Below are positions 1-4,738 of a stretch of 9,957 nucleotides of DNA, piece after piece. This DNA is from an uncultured Clostridia bacterium (GTDB lineage: Bacteria; Bacillota; Clostridia; RGIG6154), in contig CAKSHV010000029.1 of assembly GCA_934457515.1 (NCBI GenBank), positions 1 through 9,957 of the forward strand. The letters are read 5' to 3'. The notes beneath the pieces are model-generated. The model worked only from the letters and a program-made list of their open reading frames with translations, searched no databases and had not been told where the DNA came from. Position numbers and translations under genes: made by a program. Within the stretch, counting starts at the first letter, position 1. The number at the start of each line of letters is the position of its first letter.

Positions 1-307
1 CAGCAGACTGATAAGTTCCGCTTGCTGTGGACGCGATGGTAACCACCACAATCTCATCATATCCGTTTTTCGCCTCGTCACGGAAAATCTCTTCAAACTC
101 GGCGGGCGTAATCTGCACGGTTTTGGGCACATCGCCCGTTTCGCGCAGGCGTTTGTAAAATTCGTCCGCTTTGATTTCCTCTTCAGCGCGGAACTCGCTG
201 CCGTCCGAAAAACTTAAGCGGATGGGCATTAAGCGTATATCATATTTTTCTGCTTCTTCCAAGGTCAAGTCGGCGGAACTGTCCGCCAGAATATGTATTT
301 TACTCAA
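1..307 (-). CDS. DegV-family fatty-acid-binding protein, N-terminal part (cut by window edge)
   Basis: About 102 residues are visible, and the gene runs off the left edge. The product starts SKIHILADSSADLTLEEAEK, the DegV signature beginning: a short beta strand and then D-S-S-A-D-L. Further on, ITPAEF matches the place of the family's T-S-Q-P motif, and STASGTYQSA matches the conserved S-G-T-Y-Q-S-A loop. DegV/FakB proteins bind a fatty acid in the cytoplasm and, in the characterised cases, present it to the fatty acid kinase FakA for entry into phospholipid synthesis. Which role this paralogue has cannot be told from the N-terminus. The start is a TTG at 307-305. It is preceded by AAAGGAAG about 8 bases upstream, and no ATG lies in a better place. 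A promoter lies at 368-396 and a perfect stem-loop at 336-360 in the leader. Family call is firm; substrate is unknown. Confidence 0.87.
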   Translation of the reverse strand, partial: MSKIHILADSSADLTLEEAEKYDIRLMPIRLSFSDGSEFRAEEEIKADEFYKRLRETGDVPKTVQITPAEFEEIFRDEAKNGYDEIVVVTIASTASGTYQSA

Positions 308-335
308 TTTTTTTCTTCCTTTCTTTCGGAATGTT

Positions 336-360
336 GCGCAGGTTCAGATCCAACCTGCGC
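336..360 (-). other. Perfect 9-bp stem-loop at the 5' end of the degV mRNA
   Basis: GCGCAGGTT (336-344) and AACCTGCGC (352-360) are exact inverted repeats around a 7-base loop. On the minus strand the predicted transcription start is near 361, so the transcript would begin with this hairpin, about 30 bases before the TTG start. No T-run follows, so it is not a terminator. It could be a 5' stabilising hairpin or the operator of a dimeric repressor lying just downstream of the -10 box. The structure is seen; the role is inferred. Confidence 0.6.
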
Positions 361-367
361 CGATTGT

Positions 368-396
368 ATTTTACCATACTTTTTTGCTTTTTTCAA
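368..396 (-). promoter_or_regulatory. Sigma-A promoter of the degV-family gene
   Basis: On the minus strand, TTGAAA (396-391), a 17-base spacer and TAAAAT (373-368), with TGG directly before the -10 box (extended -10). It lies about 60 bases upstream of the TTG start and is divergent from the thiT promoter at 436. Confidence 0.7.
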
Positions 397-435
397 CCTT
401 TATTTAATTTTTTAAAAAATTTTTGCCGACAAAAG

Positions 436-464
436 TTGACAAATTAAAAAAAATGTGGTATGCT
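436..464 (+). promoter_or_regulatory. Sigma-A promoter of the TPP riboswitch-thiT unit
   Basis: TTGACA (436-441), 17-base spacer, TATGCT (459-464), with TGG before the -10 box. The predicted start, about 471, falls just before the riboswitch aptamer, which supports both calls. Confidence 0.85.
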
Positions 465-477
465 TTAAGCACAGTTA

Positions 478-572
478 AATACAGGGGAGTCGGTAAACCG
501 GCTGAGAGTAAGCAAAAAAAGAGCTTAGACCCTTATAACCTGATTTGGATAATGCCAACGGAGGGAAACTTA
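478..572 (+). ncRNA. TPP riboswitch (THI element)
   Basis: The conserved thiamine pyrophosphate aptamer blocks appear in order: GGGGAGTCGG, then ACCGGCTGAGAG (the CUGAGA core), a variable P3 arm (TAAGC paired with GCTTA around an A-rich loop), GACCCTTATAACCTGAT (ACCUGAU core), GGATAATGCCAACGGAGGGAA (the pyrophosphate-sensing helix side and the closing GGGAA). It sits between a strong promoter and an intrinsic terminator at 592-627, 148 bases before the start of the thiamine transporter gene. When TPP is plentiful the bound aptamer should favour the terminator and shut off uptake. The aptamer is recognised with confidence; control by termination is inferred from the hairpin behind it. Confidence 0.95.
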
Positions 573-591
573 TTTTACGTTAAACGTATCG

Positions 592-627
592 CACACGTTT
601 CGGCTCCCGCCGCAGCGTGTGTTTTTT
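592..627 (+). terminator. Riboswitch-controlled intrinsic terminator
   Basis: CACACG (592-597) pairs with CGTGTG (616-621). An inner stem CGGC/GCCG (601-604 with 609-612) extends it, and six T follow (622-627). It lies some 20 bases after the TPP aptamer and before the gene, the usual place for the expression platform. A second hairpin, TTTCACCG/CGGTGAAA at 645-652 and 661-668, follows without a T-run, so it is not a terminator. It could belong to an alternative fold in front of the Shine-Dalgarno sequence. Confidence 0.8.
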
Positions 628-717
628 CTTGCTCGGACTTATCCTTTCACCGCGCCGGCACGGTGAAAAAATTATATTCAAACAGTCAGCCGGCTAATTT
701 AAGGAGGTCATTAAAAC

Positions 718-1278
718 ATGTCTACAACAAAAAAACTCACAACAAGTGCCATTTTGGTCGCAATGTCGGTCGTGCTTGCCTTTGTTTCAAAGGTTCTGCC
801 TTTCCAGTTCCTGCAGGGCGGCTCGGTTACGTTTGCAAGCATGGTTCCCATCATTTTTATTTCAATTGTAATTGATGTGAAATGGGGTTTGCTTTCGGGC
901 GTTGTGTATGGCGTAATTCAAATGATGATGGGCTTTTATCCCGCACCGACGCCGACATTTATAAACAACCTTTTGGTTATTCTGCTTGACTACATTTTTG
1001 CATTCGGTGTTCTGGGTCTTGCAGGCGCATTTTACAAAATGCTCGGTAAAAAAATTTGGTCGGCAGCGGCGGCAGGCTTTATCGTAACCCTTCTGCGCTA
1101 CGTTTGCCACATTATCTCGGGCGTTTTGATTTGGGGTGTCTATAAAGAAGAAGCCCAGACCGTTTTGGGCTATTCGCTCACATACAACGGCGGCTACATG
1201 ATTCCCGAAATCATTATCACAACCGTTGTTATGGCGCTGATCACGCCGATTTTAAAGGAACACAAGGTTTTGGCATAA
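718..1278 (+). CDS. thiT: ThiT, thiamine-binding S component of an ECF transporter
   Basis: A 186-aa integral membrane protein of about six hydrophobic segments, typical of an ECF S component. It captures thiamine outside the cell and needs a separate ECF module (two ATPases and EcfT), which is not in this window. Family features visible: GGSVTFASMVPI (34-45), LLDY (89-92), RYVCHIISGVLIWGVY (127-142) and YSLTYNGGYMIPE (152-164). H131, W139, Y152 and N157 have the same spacing as the thiamine-contacting residues I recall from Lactococcus ThiT; D91-Y92 stands where that protein has Glu-Tyr. The N-terminal TTKKLTTSAILVAMS is the usual S-component amphipathic start. The start codon is set by AAGGAGG at 701-707, 10 bases before the ATG. 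The TPP riboswitch upstream independently supports thiamine as substrate. Confidence 0.95.
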   Translation: MSTTKKLTTSAILVAMSVVLAFVSKVLPFQFLQGGSVTFASMVPIIFISIVIDVKWGLLSGVVYGVIQMMMGFYPAPTPTFINNLLVILLDYIFAFGVLGLAGAFYKMLGKKIWSAAAAGFIVTLLRYVCHIISGVLIWGVYKEEAQTVLGYSLTYNGGYMIPEIIITTVVMALITPILKEHKVLA

Positions 1279-1382
1279 CCAAAAAAATTGGCAGCAATGC
1301 CGCCCCCAAAACTATTGAAACACCGCGCATAAAAGCGCGTGTTCCCTTTACATGTATTGGGAAACCAATACATCTCCTCATC
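1279..1382 (+). other. Chain of stem-loops in the thiT 3' region
   Basis: Three hairpins follow one another before the terminator. GGCA-GCAA-TGCC (1290-1301) has a GNRA-type loop. AACAC(C)GCGC / GCGCGTGTT (1319-1343) is 9 bp with one bulged C. ATGTATTGG-GAAA-CCAATACAT (1352-1373) is a perfect 9-bp stem with a GAAA tetraloop. No open reading frame or known riboswitch core was recognised. It may be a structured 3' UTR or a small RNA made by processing; function unknown. Confidence 0.45.
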
Positions 1383-1409
1383 AAAATCCGACCTTTTCGG
1401 TCGGATTTT
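1383..1409. terminator. Shared bidirectional terminator between thiT and the small membrane protein gene
   Basis: AAAATCCGACC (1383-1393) and GGTCGGATTTT (1399-1409) form an 11-bp stem with a 5-base loop. Six T follow for the plus strand, and TTTTGATG for the minus strand. It lies between two convergent genes. The TAA of the minus gene (1412-1410) touches the stem. Confidence 0.85.
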
Positions 1410-1619
1410 TTATGCCTTTTTCGTGTTTTTCATTTGTGCTTGAACTTCGTCAACCGCTTTCCAATACGCCGCAGAATAGATGCTTTCCGCCATATCCTCA
1501 TATTCTTTTTCCATGTCGGGCATGTAGCGTTTTAAAAGCGCATAGCGAAACACCAAAAGCCCTGCCCCGACTCCCAAAGCAAACAGTCCGATTCCAAGCA
1601 ATATCCCCTTCAAAATCAT
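1410..1619 (-). CDS. Small single-span membrane protein, function unknown
   Basis: A 69-aa protein. Residues 1-25 are a glycine-rich hydrophobic helix (ILLGIGLFALGVGAGLLVF), followed by basic residues (RYALLKRY) and a mostly helical, acidic then basic tail ending NTKKA. The positive-inside rule places the tail in the cytoplasm. I do not recognise a family. It is judged real because it has a near-perfect promoter (1703-1731), a Shine-Dalgarno GGGG 8 bases before the ATG at 1619 and a terminator at its stop codon. A TTG at 1622 is also in frame, but the ATG has the better spacing. The leader is about 75 bases. It has its own promoter, so it is not simply the tail of the efflux-like gene upstream. 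Confidence 0.7.
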   Translation of the reverse strand: MILKGILLGIGLFALGVGAGLLVFRYALLKRYMPDMEKEYEDMAESIYSAAYWKAVDEVQAQMKNTKKA

Positions 1620-1702
1620 CAAACAATCCCCTTTTCGTATATTTTATGTGTTTATTTCGACAGTTTTTACATAAAAATCACTTTTTAACTGTTAGCATAA
1701 AT

Positions 1703-1731
1703 ATTATACAATAATTGGCAGGATTTGTCAA
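1703..1731 (-). promoter_or_regulatory. Consensus sigma-A promoter of the small membrane protein gene
   Basis: On the minus strand, TTGACA (1731-1726), a 17-base spacer and TATAAT (1708-1703): both boxes match consensus exactly. It starts only about 15 bases past the terminator of the upstream gene, so it makes an independent transcript. Confidence 0.88.
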
Positions 1732-1746
1732 TATGTTTTAAAAAAT

Positions 1747-1774
1747 AAAAGCAGTGTATAAACACTGCTTTTTT
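1747..1774 (-). terminator. Terminator of the SMR/EamA-like gene
   Basis: AAAAGCAGTGT (1747-1757) and ACACTGCTTTT (1762-1772) form an 11-bp stem around ATAA. On the minus strand it is followed by T-rich sequence (TTTTATTTTTT counting the stem end). It begins a few bases after the stop codon at 1779. It also has a T-run on the plus strand and so may block transcription both ways. Confidence 0.85.
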
Positions 1775-1778
1775 CGTT

Positions 1779-2129
1779 TTACTTAGATATCAGAAACGCG
1801 CCGACTGCCATAAGCGCAATGCCTGCCCAGCGCACACCCGTTATGGTTTCGCCGAACAGCATGGCGCCGATGATGACGGTAATGACCATCGACAGGCTTT
1901 GAAACGGAACAAGAACCGAAAACTCGCCTTTGGAAAGCAGCCACAGCCAAAGCGCGGACGCTGCGATATAAACCGCCGCACCACCCCACAGCCACGGACT
2001 GAGCGCCGCCTGCGGCAGTGTGGACAGCGTGAACTCCCCAAGGCGGTTTACCCCCTCTTTGGTTAACAGCTGACCCGCCACCATGCCGAAAATTTGAATA
2101 ATCAGTAATCCGTATATTGCAATTGACAT
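1779..2129 (-). CDS. Small four-span EamA/SMR-like (DMT superfamily) membrane transporter
   Basis: A 116-aa protein with four hydrophobic segments (about residues 4-22, 45-65, 71-90 and 96-114). This is the size and topology of small multidrug resistance or single-EamA-domain proteins, which work as dimers. The second half reads like the end of an EamA domain: LVPFQSLSMVITVIIGAMLF, G-E at 93-94, then RWAGIALMAVGAFLIS. The first helix (IYGLLIIQIFGMVAGQLLTK) has no acidic residue. Classical EmrE-type pumps need a membrane Glu there (Glu14), so proton-coupled drug efflux is doubtful; ArnE/ArnF-like lipid-linked sugar flippases and other small DMT proteins also lack it. The start ATG follows AAAGGAAG by about 8 bases. 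No clear promoter was found between it and the spoVG terminator, so it may depend on read-through from spoVG. Substrate unknown. Confidence 0.8.
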   Translation of the reverse strand: MSIAIYGLLIIQIFGMVAGQLLTKEGVNRLGEFTLSTLPQAALSPWLWGGAAVYIAASALWLWLLSKGEFSVLVPFQSLSMVITVIIGAMLFGETITGVRWAGIALMAVGAFLISK

Positions 2130-2179
2130 ATTTCTTTCTTCCTTTCGCCGATTCTTATTTAATTTGCCCGATTTTCATT

Positions 2180-2209
2180 AAAAAATGCCGCCGAAAACCG
2201 GCGGCATTT
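2180..2209 (-). terminator. Terminator of spoVG
   Basis: TGCCGCCG (2186-2193) and CGGCGGCA (2199-2206) form an 8-bp GC-rich stem, extended by AAA/TTT, with the loop AAAAC. Six T follow on the minus strand (2185-2180). It lies about 20 bases after the spoVG stop. A T-run is also present on the plus side. Confidence 0.87.
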
Positions 2210-2227
2210 CGTTTTTTTATTTATCTT

Positions 2228-2512
2228 TTACTCTGCTGCCGCTTCTACTGCTGCCTCTTCCATTGTTTCTTCATACTTAGCCAAAACCGCTTTCTGAAGA
2301 GATTCTCTCATGTCAGCGTGAATCGGATGCGCTATATCCTTAAATTCTCCGTCTGCTGTTTTTCTGCTGGGCATAGCGATAAAGAGTTTGTCCTGTCCTT
2401 CGATAACTTTAATGTCGTGCACAACAAATGCATCGTCAAATGTTACCGAAACAACGGCTTTCATTCTTCCCTCCGAATTAATTTTTCTGACTCTGATATC
2501 TGTAATTACCAT
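2228..2512 (-). CDS. spoVG: SpoVG, nucleic-acid-binding regulator of septation/sporulation
   Basis: A 94-aa protein that matches SpoVG along its length: [11 protein letters not shown], then [20 protein letters not shown] (residues 14-33), [26 protein letters not shown] (43-62) and [11 protein letters not shown]. The family is a small cytoplasmic RNA- and DNA-binding regulator. In Bacillus it affects asymmetric septation and sporulation, and in other Firmicutes and spirochaetes it acts on capsule, virulence or envelope genes. The core ends near residue 83; the tail is rich in Glu and Ala, as is common and variable in this family. The ATG at 2512 has GAAGGGAAG about 7 bases upstream. It has its own promoter (2579-2607) and terminator (2180-2209) and so is probably a monocistronic gene. 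The usual neighbours purR, yabJ and glmU are absent here. Confidence 0.96.
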   Translation of the reverse strand: MVITDIRVRKINSEGRMKAVVSVTFDDAFVVHDIKVIEGQDKLFIAMPSRKTADGEFKDIAHPIHADMRESLQKAVLAKYEETMEEAAVEAAAE

Positions 2513-2578
2513 GGTGTTTCTTCCCTTCTTGTTTTTTTATTAGGCGATTTTGTGTACTCCTCATGCCTTTATGTTCTC

Positions 2579-2607
2579 ATTCTACATAGAAATAAAACGT
2601 TTGTCAA
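2579..2607 (-). promoter_or_regulatory. Sigma-A promoter of spoVG
   Basis: On the minus strand, TTGACA (2607-2602), a 17-base spacer and TAGAAT (2584-2579), giving a leader of about 60 bases. In Bacillus subtilis spoVG is driven by sigma-H; here the boxes fit sigma-A better. Confidence 0.82.
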
Positions 2608-2665
2608 GCGAAATGCCCGCTTTTTGTTAATTTTGACCATTTTTTTAGTAATTTTTACATAACGG

Positions 2666-2694
2666 TTGCAAAATTCGCTAAAAAATGCTATACT
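2666..2694 (+). promoter_or_regulatory. Sigma-A promoter of the beta-helix protein gene
   Basis: TTGCAA (2666-2671), a 17-base spacer and TATACT (2689-2694), with TGC before the -10 box. The predicted start is near 2701, only about 30 bases before the GTG start. It is divergent from the spoVG promoter. Confidence 0.75.
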
Positions 2695-2731
2695 GTTTTT
2701 GTTGCATTTTAAGTGAAAAAGGTGAAAAATT

Positions 2732-4381
2732 GTGAATAAGACCATATACATAAAAGATTTTATTTCCCTGCCCTGCTCAGATGCGGCAGAAGGAATCCGA
2801 AAAGCATTTGAAACAGCACTTGAAACAGGAGCGGACAGGATTGAATTTGAAAAAGGTGTATACCCTTTAAAAACCTTTATCGAAACAAAAACCGACCAGA
2901 CTGCGCACGACGCGGGTGCGGAATTAAAGCCCACAAAAGATGTGCACATTTTAATTAAGGACTTCAAAAACATCTGTGTATGCGGCAAAACGGATGGGGA
3001 CGGAAATCCCGCGACCGTTCTTGCGGGGTTAAATACCGGAAAATTGCACGACCTTTTGCCCTCTGTTCTTTGGGCAGACGGCGGCGAAAACATAACCATT
3101 GAAAATTTTAAATTCAAACGTGACCCCGAGTTTGCCTCGGCGGGACGGGTGGAATCGGTTACAAACGACACCATTACCCTTCGCGTGTTTGACGGCAATC
3201 CGTGCCATGACAACATGAGCACCTACTGCTTAAATAAATTTACGCCCGACGGCTCGGCGCTTTCGGGTGAAAGCCTGTCTTACGGGCTCGGACTTTCCGA
3301 GCCTTTCCGCCTAATCGGCGACCGCCTTTTGTCTTTAAAAGACGCGCGTGTTGCGTCTATGGTGCAAAAAGATGATATTATTTCGTTCCACCAAGGCGCA
3401 AAAACCGATTTTCAGTGTTTTTTCGGCAACATCAAAAACTTAACTTTGAGAAATCTTTGGACGTCAAATTCCAACGGTTTTGCTCACCTCGCGTTTAACA
3501 TTCACAATTTAACGGCGGAAAATGTGAAATTCAAGCCCGAAGGCAACCAATACTTCACCGCCCCGCGCGATGCGTTTAAGTTGCACAAATGCAGCGGTAA
3601 GATTCACATAAAGCACATGTACACCGAAGGCGTTCGCATGGACGGACAGAACATGCACAGCAACTTTATTTTCCCGCTGGAGCAGATTTCAAACGACACC
3701 GTCCGTTATTTCACACGCTATTCATATTTGCCGATTGCAGACGGAACAGATATGGAATTTTATTTTCCGAACGACCCCGAAAAGCACATCGCCAAAATCA
3801 AGCATGCAAAGCATGACGGCACGGCGGTGCACGACGGACACCCCGGTCAGCTTTTTACCGTAACGTTTACAAAGCCGCTTCCGTATACTGTAGATAAAGA
3901 TACCCTTTGCCTTGCGGCGTGCTGGGAGCCTGATTTATACACGTGTTCCGACTCGGTTTTCAAAAACATTGCGGGCGCGGGGCATTTATCCCGAATCGAC
4001 CACATGCGCATTTCAAACTGCACCTATCAGAACCTTATGAATTCGGGCATTCTGCTCGGCACGGAACTTCCAACCCATGTAGAGGGCGGGCACGCGACCG
4101 ACGTGATTATCAAAGACTGCACCTTTGACGGCTGCGGAAACACGGCGCGCTATGGCGCGCGCGGCTGCATCGGCATTAAATCTTCGGGGCTTCCGGGACC
4201 GAACAACCGCGACATTCATATTGAAAACTGCACCTTTAAAAACAGCGATGTCGGCATCGACATTCACGATTCGAGGTCCGTTTTTGTCAAAAATTGCAAA
4301 TTTGACAACATTTTAAACGAAATTTGTATTGAAAATTCCACTTCTGATAAAATTTATATTGATTCGGATGAGATTTTGTGA
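2732..4381 (+). CDS. Right-handed parallel beta-helix protein, possible GH110-like glycosidase relative
   Basis: A 549-aa protein with no signal peptide (MNKTIYIKDFISL), so apparently cytoplasmic. An N-terminal segment (18-45) looks like the pectate-lyase-type cap: an A-x-x-G-I-R-K-A-F helix and then RIEFEKGVYPL. Beta-helix rungs follow. Four late rungs repeat the pattern I-x-N/D-C-T/K-F/Y: C430, C463, C500 and C522, likely stacked on one face. The middle (320-400) is a non-helical insert. D280-A-F, followed by GKIHIKHMYTEGVRMDGQNM (289-308) and H309, resembles the GH110 alpha-1,3-galactosidase region, where two adjacent Asp are catalytic; here they read M303-D304. GH110 assignment is from memory of the motif and is tentative; a pectate-lyase or other beta-helix hydrolase/epimerase is possible. 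The start is a GTG at 2732 with AAAGGTG about 7 bases upstream. It has its own promoter; I see no terminator after it. Confidence 0.8.
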   Translation: MNKTIYIKDFISLPCSDAAEGIRKAFETALETGADRIEFEKGVYPLKTFIETKTDQTAHDAGAELKPTKDVHILIKDFKNICVCGKTDGDGNPATVLAGLNTGKLHDLLPSVLWADGGENITIENFKFKRDPEFASAGRVESVTNDTITLRVFDGNPCHDNMSTYCLNKFTPDGSALSGESLSYGLGLSEPFRLIGDRLLSLKDARVASMVQKDDIISFHQGAKTDFQCFFGNIKNLTLRNLWTSNSNGFAHLAFNIHNLTAENVKFKPEGNQYFTAPRDAFKLHKCSGKIHIKHMYTEGVRMDGQNMHSNFIFPLEQISNDTVRYFTRYSYLPIADGTDMEFYFPNDPEKHIAKIKHAKHDGTAVHDGHPGQLFTVTFTKPLPYTVDKDTLCLAACWEPDLYTCSDSVFKNIAGAGHLSRIDHMRISNCTYQNLMNSGILLGTELPTHVEGGHATDVIIKDCTFDGCGNTARYGARGCIGIKSSGLPGPNNRDIHIENCTFKNSDVGIDIHDSRSVFVKNCKFDNILNEICIENSTSDKIYIDSDEIL

Positions 4382-4387
4382 TATACT
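4359..4387 (+). promoter_or_regulatory. Probable promoter of the small coiled-coil gene-murA unit
   Basis: TTGATT (4359-4364), a 17-base spacer and TATACT (4382-4387), with TGA before the -10 box. It overlaps the last codons and stop of the beta-helix gene. The predicted start near 4394 lies about 50 bases before the ATG at 4443. With no terminator in the gap, some read-through from the beta-helix gene is also likely. Confidence 0.6.
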
Positions 4388-4442
4388 ATTATTAAGAAAG
4401 TATTAAATTTTGTGTTTTAGACTGTTTTAGGAGATGAGTGAA

Positions 4443-4721
4443 ATGGGTTTTTGGGACGTTGTTAAAATCAAAGCAGACGAGTATTCCAAAACGGCTGCGC
4501 AAAAAACCAACAAGTTTGTGGAAAAAACAAAGCGTTCAATCACACTGACAGAATACGAAGATAAAGCAAAGAATTTATATGCCTTGGTTGGGCAGACTGT
4601 ATACAATGCAAAAAAGCAGGGCGAAGACGAGCCGGATTTGGAATCCGTGTTTGCACAAATCGATGAACTGAACAAACAGATTGAGAATCTGAAAGCGGAA
4701 ATCGATAATCTGAACGCTTGA
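4443..4721 (+). CDS. Small coiled-coil protein upstream of murA, function unknown
   Basis: A 92-aa soluble, highly charged protein. It starts MGFWDVVKIKADEYSKTAAQ and has a long predicted helix through residue 40, then YEDKAKNLYALVGQTVYNAK, an acidic turn (GEDEPDLES) and a C-terminal coiled coil with leucine/isoleucine heptads (IDELNKQIENLKAEIDNL). The pattern 'MGF(W/F)D..., helix, L-Y-x-x-(I/V)-G, acidic turn, heptads' resembles small uncharacterised Firmicute proteins and the N-terminal halves of some zinc-ribbon proteins; no function is known to me. The start is decided by the ribosome binding site: AGGAG (4429-4433) touches an in-frame ATG at 4434 with no spacing, but sits 9 bases before the ATG at 4443. 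It ends 17 bases before murA, so the two are almost certainly co-transcribed. Confidence 0.8.
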   Translation: MGFWDVVKIKADEYSKTAAQKTNKFVEKTKRSITLTEYEDKAKNLYALVGQTVYNAKKQGEDEPDLESVFAQIDELNKQIENLKAEIDNLNA

Positions 4722-4738
4722 TAAACGGAGATTTTAAA

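Noticed and set aside
645..668. Hairpin TTTCACCG/CGGTGAAA as a second terminator before thiT
   Set aside because: The stem is followed by A-rich, not T-rich, sequence on the plus strand and has no T-run on the minus strand, so it lacks the terminator signature.
423..875. 150-codon open reading frame on the plus strand
   Set aside because: It runs through the thiT promoter, the TPP aptamer and the terminator, and overlaps the thiT start in another frame; it has no protein-like features.
2130..2185. A promoter for the SMR/EamA-like gene downstream of the spoVG terminator
   Set aside because: The best -10-like box (TAAATA on the minus strand) has no acceptable -35 at 16-18 bases, so no promoter is claimed.
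2117..2662. 181-codon plus-strand reading frame opposite spoVG
   Set aside because: It is the antisense of spoVG, its terminator and its promoter; the product is a Cys/Phe-rich low-quality sequence and no ribosome binding site is present.
2607..2679. AGCGAA (2607-2612) and TTCGCT (2674-2679) as paired operator half-sites between spoVG and the beta-helix gene
   Set aside because: Six-base inverted repeats 61 bases apart are expected by chance; no further symmetry supports them.
4434..4442. Earlier ATG for the small gene before murA
   Set aside because: It directly touches the AGGAG motif, leaving no spacer; the ATG at 4443 has a 9-base spacer.
4718..4738. TTG start giving a 7-residue longer MurA
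   Set aside because: It overlaps the previous stop codon and places the ribosome binding site inside the gene; MurA proteins start at the MEK-like position.
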